A stretch of 27,026 nt of DNA from Nymphaea colorata (Eukaryota; Streptophyta; Magnoliopsida; Nymphaeales; Nymphaeaceae), in the NCBI RefSeq assembly GCF_008831285.2, contig NW_022205226.1, forward strand, positions 1-27,026. The letters are read 5' to 3'. The first letter of the stretch is position 1. Each line of letters starts with the position of its first letter. The notes below the pieces were generated by a model. It searched no databases. It was not told where the DNA came from and was given only the letters and a program-made list of their open reading frames with translations. This document shows positions 8,748 to 19,079 of this stretch, piece by piece. A program made the translations under genes and the position numbers.

Positions 8748-11700
8748 TCAGGAGTAGTATATCTTGTTGAAGTACGGTTTGAACTCAGTTACCGAGTATA
8801 GGTTTTACACAGTATCCAGCGAGAATACTTCCTCCTTTATTATACTCTCCCGGTGATATCTGCGATACTGGAAGGCCAGCGTCGCAACAAAGAACGCAAA
8901 GACCGCAGCCGCTATCTCCAGGAACCTCTCCACGAATCCCTGCTCAGCCTTTTCAGTCATGGATCTGAACCCGTACATGCTGATGTTGTTGGTGAGGGGG
9001 ATGATGCCGTCGAAGAGCAGCCAGGTCTTGTCGCACATGTTGAGGATGTAGTAAGTGTAGTTGCTCGAGATCTGGTCGATCTATAGGGTCTCCTTAGCCA
9101 CGAATGGGATCAGCATCGAAAAACCAGAGCTCAGGATGTTGTTGCGGTAGAAAATGCAGTCCTTCGGGTTCTTGAAGAATCCGCAAACGTCACCGTAGAG
9201 CACCTGGTCGGAGATCTATTTGGAGTATGCTGCGATGATCTTCGACTGGTAGTTGCTGCCCATCAGGGAGTTTAGCGCCTAATTGTACATGAGCTTAGCA
9301 GCAGTCATGTCGAAGTTCTTCTGAAGAGAGAGGACCTTGAGCCAGTTGTAGGCGGCAAGGTTGATAAATTTTTGCTGGATTTTGCTGAGCTAAAGGGAGG
9401 CAGTGCTGCAGAGCATCAGAGAAGTGAGCCTGTTCTGCTGCATAGTGACTGCGGAATCAGCCAATGCCATTATGCACACCAGCAGTGCTCCAGCCACCAA
9501 AAGATAGACTTTCTTGTAATACAGCAACCTCACTACTCCAGATCGACCCATTCCTGCATCATGCCCGTTGTGGTGCTGCAAAAACTACTTGTCCTCGTCA
9601 CAGTAACTGCCATCCGAGTCCTCCAGCTAGTACTCGGCCTTGCTCCGCATGTGCCACTCTGCGAACTCCTCCACTGGCATGGTCTCAGGCTCCCGCTTGT
9701 CAGTCCGAATCTAGACCAGGTAGGAGCGGTCGAATTCTATGCTTTCGATGCGGTTGGCTCGCACCTGGTGGAGCTGGCTTATGGCTGACTTCAGCTACCG
9801 GATGCGGTCTGTCAGATGCTCGGGAGGGATGCATTCCACGATGCCAAGGTAGCGCATCAAGGCCTTGTTGTCCCTAACTCTTATCGCGATCACCAGCGCG
9901 CCTAACACACCCACCAAGACGAGCATAATCGCCCTCATCTCCAAGATAGAGGAATTGAGATCGGCAACATAGGCTTTTTGGCTGGTGAGGAGCATAGAAG
10001 TGAGAGTGCGCTCCCCATCAACTGTGGAGTTCAGCATGATGCTTGGGTATACCTTGGAGTAGAAAAACTCACTGAAGGGTGCCTTTTTTATGTTGCTGAG
10101 TAGGGAGAAGGTGGAAGATTTGACCAATTGGATATACTTTTGGTAGCTGATAGTGGAGGGCGGGTTGTTGAGGTAGGGAATGGCTGAAAATTTCCTCATG
10201 TACAGGTTTTCACCCAGCTGACCAAAGTCGTGAGGGATGGAAAGGGCAGCGATGAACGAATCAGTGTTTTGCTAAAGATCCTCGAAGAGAACATCGGTGA
10301 TATAGCCAGAAACTGAAGTAACGTGAGTCTTGGAGCAGATATTATCGGGGAAATAAGGCGTCTGAGTTTGCAGGCTTAGGATTTGTTGCTAAAGGAGTAC
10401 TCTGCTTTGGACCAGCTAAGCTGTGGTTACTGGCGTGATTAGCTCTATTATAGACTCTTTCAGGTTCTATATCCTGCCACTCACCGACATCAGCATGATG
10501 AAGATGAAGATAGCGATAATGACTATCGCAGCTGCTTATATTACGTTGCCTAGGGTATACTGGTACTCATCACCACCCTCCTCCAGCAATTTCTTCTCAA
10601 TTCTTGCTGTTTTTTACTACAGGTAACGCTATACTCTCGGCGGTTTTTCTCTGCGCTAGCGTTAGCGTTCCTGGGTGCGTTGCTGCGTGTTTGAGACTCT
10701 TATGGAGTCCGTATTATCGTAGTTGAACTAAATTTCATTGAGCTAGAGGCGCTCATCCAGCTGGTCGACGGCAGTCTGGTGGACTACTGTGAACTGCACT
10801 CCCTTATTGCTGAAGTTTTCGCAATCGCGACGCAGCAAGGTCAGAGTTTCCTTCTCCCCCTGCCTTCCCTTGTCGATCGGCGCCAAACTGCAAATGTAGT
10901 TGAATGCTCCGCAGTTCTAGTAGTATATGCGCACTCCGATGCTGAAGCTCTATACCACTTTCAGCTTCACCGATCCAAACTCCCGCTATATCGACAGCCT
11001 GCACTCGTAGGTGTAGTGGGGCGGCGCTGGCTACTGCCTGCGAAACTCGACTGACTATGCCATGAGGGAGGCATGCTTGGCTCTCTGCTTTTCCGTGGGG
11101 ATGAACTCCGATATGTTGCTGCGAGCGAAGGAGGAGAGGGCGAGTCCGAAGTGGTTCTTGAAGACTTCGTTGGAGTTGATGATTTAGCCGTGGTTGAAGC
11201 CGGACAGGACGAGGAGGCTGTTCTCACTGCCCTCGTAGCGCAGACGCTGGACCTAGCTGGCCAGGAAGTGGCGCTTCAACTGCTCCCGCAGGCTCAGGTA
11301 GCGCTTCTCCATGGAGATGTGGTAGAGCAGGAAGAGGAACTTGAACTCGTTGGAGCAGAAGTAAATCCCCTGGGATATGCACTTGTCCAGCCGTGCCCTG
11401 ATGCGGGATTTCAGCTTGCTCCTCGCGAATATGCGCCCGTCGGTCATCATCTCTGCCTTCCTGCTCCTGTCAGCCAAGTACTCCGCCAATTTCAGCTCGT
11501 TGGCTAGGCACTCCTCGATTTCCCCGCCGAGGAGACGCAAATTGTCAGAAAATTCAATGAAATTGATGTCCTCCCTATCCGCCTCCTTCGCCTCCACCTG
11601 CTTCAGTATCCGCAGATACAGGAAGTGGAACTTGCAATTCTCAAAAACCGACGCTTTTGCCTTCTTGCGCTCCATGAAGCCGTAGTAGAGGATGAGGGCC

Positions 11701-12830
11701 TTGCTGGTGAAGCCGCCCCCCAGCTAGAGGGCGCTCCCCACCGTAAACTCGAAGCAGCTGAAAGAGTCCGTGTGGTGGAAGCGCTGGCAGTAGGCCTCGA
11801 AAAGCCCAGTGCTCACCTCCTTCCGAGCAGACACCGTCTGCAGCTGGAAGACAGGGTCGTAGATGGAGGGGTCCTGCTGTGCGTTGCTTCTGATGCGGTC
11901 CAGGACGGTGCATGCCTGGATGGCGCCCTCGTTCTTTGCAGTCTCCGACAATTCTATCGTCCTCTTCCCTTCGAAAAGGCACTCCTCCACGAAGAGCAGT
12001 CCCGCCAGTACTTCGTCATCCTGCTTTGCCTCGGATGTGTTGGCCAAGCTGCTGGTGTACTTGAGTTCTAAAGCACTGCGGAGGTAGTTATTTTAGTGGA
12101 AGTAGAAAAACAAGGCAGCAAGTTCTCCCACGAAAAGGTAGGGCAGGCCGAATATGGTCTAGAATACATTCTCCACCGCTGACACGAAGCCAGAGAAGAC
12201 GCCGACCAGCAGCACATACTCATAGATGATCTTTTGGTACGTAAACTTAAGGAAAAATGCACACAGGGATATTGCTTGACAGAGAGCAACAACCACGACC
12301 ACAACAAGCTGCGTCTGCACAACCAAAGGCAGCAACCCAATAACGTTCAATTTGACCACACGGACCAATTTGTTAATGGTGGAGATTCTACATATCTGAG
12401 GAAGTACTGCGCCAGCTCCGGAGTGACAGAGTTGAAGTATATTATCTTGCCAGTTACAAAGAGACTCTGCAGGGAAAACAGAAGAGAGCATGTCACTTTG
12501 AATTCCACGAGGCCTGGGTTCTTGGCCAGCAGAGAAGCAGTAGAACAGATAGGGGAAGCACGATATGCTAGTACCACTCCAGCACTGCCCCCTTCTCCCT
12601 CCTCTCGCCGAAGCCGTATCCTCCGAAGGCGTATCCCAGGTGCGCAGAGGCTATATCTTATGGAAGGTACTGAGAATGAAATATGCGAGAGTGGCATAGG
12701 GGAGGGTGTAGACGGAGGTGTAGGATTTAAGGTTCACCAGCAATTGCGTTTCGGAGAGGAGGAGGCCGGCGAAGAGGAGCACCTTGAAGTAGGCCCGCTG
12801 CGAACAACTGGTACTGACACGGTCGCCCAT
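8748..12830 (-). CDS. Large multi-pass membrane protein with a PAS-like domain (ciliate TmcB-like)
   Basis: Removing introns at 12651-12670, 12521-12546 and 12388-12407 gives 1338 residues from ATG 12830 to TGA 8748-8750. The first ~260 residues hold several hydrophobic helices (YTLPYATLAYFIL, LNVIGLLPLVVQTQLVVVVVVAL, EYVLLVGVFSGFV). A PAS-like module lies near residues 500-560 (FNHGQIINSNEVFKNHFG... NISEFIPTEKQRAKHASLM). Further spans lie near 740 (AAAIVIIAIFIFIMLM), 945 (MLVLVGVLGALVIAI), 1085 (VYLLVAGALLVCIMA) and 1281 (IAAAVFAFFVATLAF). This matches the large PAS transmembrane proteins (TmcB/TmcC-like) expanded in Tetrahymena and Paramecium; their function is unclear, possibly sensory. 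Its 3' end faces the BUBL-like gene with an 83-bp gap. Many TAG/TAA Gln codons occur throughout. Confidence 0.82.
12388..12407 (-). other. 20-nt intron 3 of the PAS membrane protein gene
   Basis: On the minus strand it begins GTACTTCCTC and ends ATATGTAG. Removal joins ...FNSVTPELAQ to ISTINKLVRVVKLNVIGLL in frame. Confidence 0.85.
12521..12546 (-). other. Probable intron 2 of the PAS membrane protein gene (about 26 nt)
   Basis: A frame step is needed between ...WYQHIVLPLS and NPGLVEFKVTCSLL. The best GT...AG candidate is this 26-nt segment (GTTCTACTG...GGCCAAG), which gives the right frame. No 20-nt option fits, so the exact borders are less certain. Confidence 0.5.
12651..12670 (-). other. 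20-nt intron 1 of the PAS membrane protein gene
   Basis: On the minus strand it begins GTACCTTCC and ends AGATATAG. Removal joins the first transmembrane segment ...TLAYFIL to SAHLGYAFGGYGFGE in frame. Confidence 0.85.
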
Positions 12831-13133
12831 TCAATCCAGAGATTTAAATTACAGATGAACATTATTTAGAATAATGCCAAAATCGACAAAACCACCATCA
12901 GGTAAACATCAACCAACAATCGATTATTACTAACTGGATTGGATAAGGAGTACGTGGAGGTGGTTTGGGGATGGAGTATTGGTTTATCTAATAGTTGTAA
13001 AATGGTATGCTACGTCGATGAGAGGCATTTTGGTTCAATATGTTAATTTCCGATATGAGAGTCAAATAAACACAGGAGAAGTATAGGCTATCATTTTATT
13101 GAAAAATGGTGAGAAGTACTGTCCATTTTTGGT
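12831..13133. other. Intergenic region, nothing recognised
   Basis: This 303-bp A/T-leaning stretch lies upstream of the minus-strand PAS gene and downstream of the small minus-strand gene at 13134-13477. It contains A/T clusters such as the reverse complement of TTATTCTAAATAATG before ATG 12830, which may act as the PAS gene promoter. I see no RNA gene or convincing coding frame. Confidence 0.4.
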
Positions 13134-13477
13134 TCAGAATTCCCACGACCATCCGCCCTGTTTTTCTTAGAGCTGCGTCTGTAGCTCACACTCCCGATCT
13201 CCCGAGAAACTTGCCCACTGCATCGACTCCTCAAGCGAGCTTAAGGAGCCCTCCAGGGATTCAATCACGCTCCTTGGGGGAAAAGAAGCGTCGTCTTAGA
13301 TGAGGGTGAGGGAGGTCTGGGTAGCATGGAGGGTCTGTGTGGGTTGTTTGTGTTATGAGGGAAAATTTAGATTTGGATGAGATTGTCAATTTTACGGTAA
13401 CTGGCAAGGTATTTGAGGGAGGCTGCCTATCCAAAGGCCACATTGTACTTTCTAGGGTGCACTCTTTTCCCTTTCAT
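13134..13477 (-). CDS. Small unknown protein with one apparent -1 frame break
   Basis: From ATG 13477 the frame reads MKGKRVHPRKYNVAFGQAAS then LKYLASYRKIDNL. Around the A4/T4 runs near 13365-13375 the coding pattern passes one base back to a frame reading LHATQTSLTLIQDD and later VIESLEGSLSSLEESMQWA, ending WSWEF with TGA at 13134-13136. Both halves contain reassigned Gln codons and coding-like codons. No GT...AG intron of suitable length explains the step, so a missing base in a homopolymer, a true frameshift or a decayed gene are all possible. Total about 113 residues; no family recognised. Confidence 0.45.
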
Positions 13478-14239
13478 CTCAGAATTTAATTAATATTAAT
13501 AGCATGATAAAGCCTAATCATAAAACTGATCCCTATCGTTTCCGCTGTTGGATACACCGGGGGTACTTTTACCCCCGATGGATTTCATCTTTTATATGAT
13601 TGTTGGCCTTTAAAGGGTTCTACTATCAAAAACTCATACATAAAAAATGGCATTTCCTGTATTATCGGGCATTCTAGTTTCTCTTCATTTTTTTTAGATA
13701 ATTCGGCGGGAAAGGTGAAGACAGGAGTGACTTTGGGACTGATGGCTCGACGGTTATCATATGAAATTCTTTTTTTATTAGGCAGCAATGGTTCGATCTT
13801 TTTTGTATGGTATGCTCCTTCTATTAATAGTATATATGGGGACAGGATGGAAGACAATGCCATTCTTAGCGTTGAGGCCCTCTCCGCTTTCAGGTGAAAG
13901 GGAGGGGATCGGCTGGCTGCGATAGGATGAAAACTTTTGGTTTTTATGTGCGGGCATGCATCCAAACCAACCCTTTAATCCACGGGTACTCATCCCCGTT
14001 AAATATCTACACACCGCTGATCATAAGGATTGCAGGGATGGCCAGGAAGGTGATCGTATTGAATCTCTTTCACATTTTTGCATGGAATGAGCAGACGGTT
14101 TGCTTACTGAAATAATTACGAATAATCTAAAACCTTCTATAGAAGGCAACATTAATCATTTGTAGCAATACGGTATATACAAAATAGTATGATATGCTAG
14201 CACCATTAATTTTTCCAATCGATAATTATTAAGAATACT
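13478..14239. other. 762-bp region without a confident gene; different base and codon character
   Basis: The DNA here is more A/T-rich than the neighbouring genes. On the minus strand a 126-codon frame (13585-13965) ends in TGA and contains no TAA or TAG at all, unlike every confident gene here, and favours A/T third positions. An open plus-strand frame at 13894-14115 is equally unconvincing. It also holds the hairpin at 13558-13577. The last ~100 bp probably form the promoter of the gene at 14240 (ATAATTATTA at 14222-14231). It could be plain intergenic DNA, a mobile-element relic or a lowly expressed gene. Confidence 0.35.
13558..13577. repeat. Perfect 8-bp inverted repeat (CGGGGGTA / TACCCCCG, 4-nt loop)
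   Basis: CGGGGGTA is followed by CTTT and then its exact reverse complement TACCCCCG. The G/C-rich stem stands out in an A/T-rich gap. It lies upstream of the small minus-strand gene starting at 13477. It could form an RNA or DNA hairpin; function unknown. Confidence 0.7.
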
Positions 14240-16540
14240 ATGATCTAGAGTGTGAAGCGCGGAGAACTCAAGTAAAGACAGAAACGAGTGCATTGGCAAT
14301 ACCCCTATCTGAGACTCAATGATCATACCCACAGCGTCAAAGGATAGGTGGTACTCACATAGGCCATCTATATCGCAGATCAGACTAATTCGCTACTGAC
14401 GATCTTTCTGAAGTTTTTCTCAACGCACCTCAAGGAGAACGGGCAGGACTTCAACTAGCTCTTCGTCTTCTGGGTCTCCCTCTTCATCTTCAGGGAAAAA
14501 GCCAATCCCAACAGCGAACGCCAGACCTAAGCATCATAACTCTACCAGTCGAGCATCATGAGCCATAAGGAGAAAATCTAGATGGACAGGAATGCCGTCG
14601 AGAAGGCCATCCAAATACTGGTTCATGAAATTGTTCAGAATTGGAAATAGCTGAGGATTGGCAACAGTCACGTAAGCCAATTGTAGTATATTGACAAAAA
14701 GCAGCACGTTGAAGCTCACTTCAAAAAGGAAATAAGAAGGATCTGTGATAATCCCGAAGAAATATAGTTTCTAGTTCCCTAGGAGTTCAAGAAGACGCGA
14801 GAAGACTTGAAAAACTATTTGAAGACCAACCTGTAGGCTCTGTGCAGGGTGGAGTGGCTGAAGGAGAGCCAACGGAGCCTGAGATTGGAAAACTTCCTAT
14901 TTGAGACCAGAAACTACTTCAAAACCTTTACGGTGGAGGAGTACTCAAGAGGGAGAACGTTTTCTTATGGATGCGAATCCCAGTGCCTGCAAGATGGCCC
15001 TGAGCAGATATCTCTGGAAGATTTGATAAGCCTGCGCATGAAAGGCGAGGACTATTACTCGCAGAGCAAGATGCTGATATAGGAGCTGTACCACTTGGTA
15101 ATGAACTACCACATGGCTGTGACTGACCGCAAGGGAGCCAGGCTGCACTACCGGCACTTACATCCGAGGTTCATCATCTTCGACCAAATGTTATCGAAGC
15201 TGAAATTGGCACAATACCCCCTCTTCATCGAAGCGCTAGGATTGATCGGTGAGCCAATGTCCATTGAAGCCAGATTGGTCTTTCAATCGACCCCCAGAGT
15301 GCCGGCTGTCAAATGCCTCACTCCGCCCCAAATCTAACACAAGGAACTGTATTGCGACTCATTCTATGGCGAAAGTTGGTGGCATGCCAGATAAAGCCAA
15401 TCCAATAATCCTAAATGGGAAAATGAACGAAAGGAGAGGGAGAAAATGGAGGAGGAAAACATTTTCTGGAAGTTTCTTCATATCGTCTATTTCATCATCA
15501 ACGGAGAATACTACAATTAACACATTCATCTCCAAGATAAGTACGAGCAGTCCATCTTGTAAGCAAAGAGATAACTGTAAGATAACCCATAATCCATCAT
15601 AAAATTCCTAAATCTAAAATCCCTGACCATTCCAACTTCCCTAGAATTCACTATGGAGTAACTCTCCTCCATTTTCAATTTTGAAGATGAGGAAGATTCG
15701 ATCATAACATCAATGACGAAGGCAAAGCTGGAACGACAGCTAACCTTCCACTCCTTAACAAAGAAGAAGTTGGTGGAGCTGCTGAAGGCCAATCCCTTCT
15801 TCTTCAAATATAGCAACATCAAAGGATATATCCTTATAGTCCAGCTGGACATTGTCAGCTCACTCTTCTACACCATCTTCGCATACTCCGCAGAGAGTAG
15901 AAGAGCAGGCACCAGCGAATAGATCCGGAAGGTTAGCGATGTCATCGACTTCGCCATTGCCAATACACCAAATGCCATCAACACTCTCCTCACCAAGGTC
16001 CAAGACTACCTCAGTAGGGAGGAAGGCCATCCTCAAAAGAAGTACCTGGAGAGCGATGAGGGCAGGGAGATAATGTTGAAGATGAATGCCATAATCGACC
16101 GGTATCAAACCCTCATGAGGAATCAGTAGCAACTCGACGCACAAACCACCAAGTTCGGCTTCGCAAGCAGCAAGAAAATGATCGCAGACTTCACCCAGTA
16201 GGCCAGGAAACTCTACGTGGAGGTTGTTCCCTTTGCCAAATTCTGTTTTTCTAAGCTCGTGGTAAGCTACAGCGAACGAGGGGATGAAAGCGAGCAAAAA
16301 AAGTATAAAAACGAGTACAGTTACAGGAAGTGCCATCTGTTGGCGAGGAGCTTATGGATATGCCAACCAAAATACTGGGTCAAGCATGAGTCCCTATTCC
16401 TCTCAAACTTAATATTTGATGATGGGGATTTCCAATCACCGGAGGAGTTTTTACGCGCTAGGAAGGTTCTGGACGAGATGGAGGGCATTTTTAGGGTAGA
16501 GGAGCAGAAGGATATAAAATCTATGATTTTCATATAATGA
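14240..16540 (+). CDS. Unknown 766-aa, largely helical protein
   Basis: A single intronless frame runs from ATG 14240 (ATGATCTAGAGTGTG) to TGA 16538-16540. It has many TAG/TAA Gln codons, including a run near 15560-15600. The protein is rich in amphipathic helices with hydrophobic stretches such as LTIFLKFFSTHL, LFVFWVSLFIF and GYILIVQLDIVSSLFYTIFAY. The pattern resembles an alpha-solenoid more than a membrane protein. A charged stretch ENEREREKMEEEN lies mid-protein. I do not recognise the family. An ATAATTATTA element lies 9-18 nt before the ATG. Confidence 0.72.
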
Positions 16541-16893
16541 AGGGGAGTTTATTCTCATTTTCGATTATGAGGGGGCCAAGTCACAATATTATTTATTACC
16601 TCCGCCAAAATTCCACGATGTTTTCGAGTTGCCTCTTCACCGGCATTCAAAGAGTTAATTTTAGGGGTAATCTCCACGGTGGCTAGTATTTATTTTTTGT
16701 TTTATCAAAGTTCAAAAATGATAGTAGTTTGCCTCTCAGAAATGAATCCCATCGAAAAAATGAATGGACAGTGACCAGGGCATAAAAAAGGTCAATTTTT
16801 CCCCTGCAAAAATGCGATGGTTTGGAATGGGATGAACTCGCAACAAAATACTTAATCGAGAATATACGAACACAGCAAGAGTAAGAATAAAAA
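16541..16893. other. Convergent intergenic region, nothing recognised
   Basis: This 353-bp A/T-rich gap lies between the stop of the plus-strand 766-aa gene and the stop of the minus-strand 80-aa gene. It has several short A and T runs. The minus-strand open frame across it has few reassigned codons and no recognisable motif, and I treat it as chance in a one-stop code. Confidence 0.4.
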
Positions 16894-17136
16894 TCATTCC
16901 TCGATCGACGAGAAATCGAAGTAGTGCAGTGAACCACCGAGGTTGGCACCTCCCTCCTCGTGGTCGTACGTCTGAGTTTAAATGGAATCAAGGAAGTGGC
17001 GTTTCAGGTCCTTTCTCATCTGCTTTGACAGAGTTCTCTTGAGGAATAATTTCTTCCACTTGCAGATCTTCCCCCTGCCCAAGGAAGAAGAATCCCGGTC
17101 GGATTGCATACTAGCGTATGCCCTTTAGACCTTCAT
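16894..17136 (-). CDS. Small basic protein, unknown
   Basis: Eighty codons from ATG 17136 to TGA 16894-16896, with TAA/TAG Gln codons at positions 4 and about 52. The sequence has a Ser-rich start, a basic core (KICKWKKLFLKRTLSKQMRKDLKRHF) and an acidic, aromatic C-terminus (HYFDFSSIEE). A CATAATATAAGTCA promoter-like stretch abuts the ATG. It is too short and unfamiliar to assign; the basic helix could bind membrane or nucleic acid. Confidence 0.6.
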
Positions 17137-17544
17137 TGACTTATATTATGAAATGATTATAAGAAAGCATAAAAATTCCATAGCTGTATAATGTATTCCC
17201 AACGACGGTAAAAATAGCCAAACCAGCAAACAAGTCCCACCCCCTTCCATCGAAGGCCGAAGTTTTCGTGAATCTCCTTTAAGTTTGAACAATACATGAT
17301 CAGAGATTCATTTTTTTGATGAAAGACCATATCTGTGCAAGATGGCAGGAGAGTGGAATCGCAAAAAAGAGGCCTTTCGTATTGGTAGTTTAGCTATTAT
17401 ATATAAGAATGATTATCAGCAAGAGCGACCCCCAATGATGGGACCTACAACCAGCCCGCCAAAAGTATCAAAAGAACGCGGACAAAGGACTGTCCTTTGA
17501 TTTCCGATTATGAATTCATATAATCCAATATCGTTAAATCTATC
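17137..17544. other. Divergent intergenic region with small inverted repeats
   Basis: This 408-bp gap separates two divergent starts. It contains ATGATTAT at 17153 and 17409, A/T promoter-like stretches at both ends (CATAAT before 17136 and CATATAAT at 17517-17524), small hairpins near 17249-17280 (CCTTC/GAAGG and CGAA/TTCG), a T7 run, and the palindrome at 17483-17499. A small RNA gene is possible, but I recognise no tRNA, snRNA or snoRNA signature. Confidence 0.4.
17483..17499. repeat. 17-bp palindrome (CAAAGGAC-T-GTCCTTTG)
   Basis: CAAAGGAC is followed by one T and its exact reverse complement. It sits about 45 bp upstream of ATG 17545, where a dimeric transcription factor site would be well placed. 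A self-complementary 8-mer with a 1-nt centre is unlikely to form a stable RNA hairpin without a wider loop, so a protein-binding site is the better guess. Confidence 0.6.
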
Positions 17545-18543
17545 ATGGAGAGGCAGCTCTAGAGAAACCTCAGAAAGGATATCAAACACATAGTCAACAT
17601 GCAAAATTTACTCGAGGAATATGATCGAGAGAATAAGTACCTCAACAAACAAGTCCTTGATCTCATTAGCGAAAATCAAAGACTTAGAATGGACAAGGTC
17701 AAGACCAGCATCATCAATGATGTCCTCTATTCCGATAAAAAAATAATCAAAACGCCCACCAAAGGCAACATCATCAACCAGCTTAGACAGGAGAGCTAGA
17801 AAAGCTTCCAGAATAGCAGCAGCAAGGCGGAGGAGAGCAATACGAAGATGGAAGATTCAAGCAAAAAAATGGAGAGAAGTAGCAGCAAGAAATTAATCCA
17901 AAAGTTTAAAATCTAGAATGAAAGCGAACCCTTGAAAGTAGAAATAGTGAAAAAAGACGAAGGAGTGCAAACACCCATCCTCGATAAAGCCCCCCAATAC
18001 ACATAGACTCAACATAGGTAGCATAACTCTCCAAACCAAAAAATAAAAGAAGACAACGCTTTTTCTTTTCGGCAAACCACCGGAAAGATACAGTTTTAGT
18101 CGCAATCCGCCTCCAGCAAAGAATACATCAGCCAAATCGATTTGAAATTTGAAGAATCACCCAAATAGGCCCAAAATCATTCCAGCCTGTCAAGAATACA
18201 AGGCATGTCGAGAGAGATAGTCCAGCCGAAACTTCCACAAACGCAGAGCAATACACTCATCACCGAATATCAATAGACCATCAAACGGGAAAACTCGCAA
18301 AATGAACAGTTCAAAAGGAGTCACGCCATAAAGCCATCACCCCAGGTGAATACAAGCCTTAGCAAACAATCAAGGCAAATGACTCCAAGCTCAAGCTAGA
18401 AGAAGTTTGTGAGTAGAGATGATTCGAGGACAAACATCCGTCCCTTCTAGAGCGTATAAAAAAAGAAAAGATTTTTATAGATTGTAAGCATCTCCCACAC
18501 GCCAACGAAAGTACAGAGGGGGACAGGAGATGATTGCTGTTGA
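17545..18543 (+). CDS. Coiled-coil/disordered Ser-Lys-Gln-rich protein, unknown
   Basis: 332 residues from ATG 17545 to TGA 18541-18543. Residues 1-55 form a clear coiled coil (MQNLLEEYDRENKYLNKQVLDLISENQRLR). The rest is low-complexity and hydrophilic (SSSKAEESN, KKMERSSSKK, many Gln codons of all four kinds), ending DDCC. Such proteins are often cytoskeletal or basal-body associated in ciliates, but nothing specific is visible. Its stop is 59 bp from the stop of the convergent prefoldin gene. Confidence 0.7.
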
Positions 18544-18602
18544 TATTCATATTTTCCATCCATTCTGTACTGGCATTCGCAAAGATTAGGAAATGATGAT
18601 CA

Positions 18603-18944
18603 TCAAATTTCTGACTTTTTGTTTGGATTGATTCCGTATTTAATCTCCAACTCTGAAACTTCTCTCTGCCGCTTGGTCATCTCATCATCGAGAGCCTTCA
18701 GCGTATTCTCCAGCATGCCGATGGTGTCCTTGAGGGAGGCCTTAGTCTCATTGATGTTATGCTCGACCAAGACCCCACCAACAACTTTCCAACACTTGCG
18801 TTCGCCCTTCAAGGGTTCAAGATTATTGAGGACTAGGTTGTGTTCCCTTCTTTCCTCTTCGAGCTCGATGTATCTTTTGAAGATCTCCGTGTATTCTGAC
18901 TTCAATTTGTTATAGTGGTTGGTGACTTCCTGCGGGGTTGACAT
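18603..18944 (-). CDS. PFDN2: Prefoldin subunit 2
   Basis: 113 residues from ATG 18944 (MSTPQEVTNHYNKLKSEY) to TGA 18603-18605. The layout is a beta-type prefoldin: an N-terminal helix, then the diagnostic hairpin region ERKCWKVVGGVLVE (compare the RKC-x-x-x-VGGVLVE signature of PFDN2), then a C-terminal coiled-coil helix. The length is close to the family norm. Prefoldin is a cytosolic hexamer that hands nascent actin and tubulin to the chaperonin CCT/TRiC. An upstream in-frame start is possible but the family alignment favours MSTPQ. Confidence 0.93.
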   Translation of the reverse strand: MSTPQEVTNHYNKLKSEYTEIFKRYIELEEERREHNLVLNNLEPLKGERKCWKVVGGVLVEHNINETKASLKDTIGMLENTLKALDDEMTKRQREVSELEIKYGINPNKKSEI

Positions 18945-19079
18945 ATAATTCAAAATATGATAAGTTACCCATGTGGTGAAATGATTATTTGGGATTTGAG
19001 CGGGCACGCATCGGAAAATTATTACATATAAAAGTGGATTGATAGTTTATAGCTTGATCCCCAACGGCTTATTATATTT

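Noticed and set aside
9372-11507. Long plus-strand open frames such as 9372-9788 and 11073-11507
   Set aside because: They are antisense shadows of the PAS membrane gene; GC-rich third positions on the minus strand and the one-stop code make such frames common.
13894-14115. Plus-strand 73-codon frame before the 766-aa gene
   Set aside because: Codon pattern is not like neighbouring genes, no motif is visible, and such length is expected by chance when only TGA stops translation.
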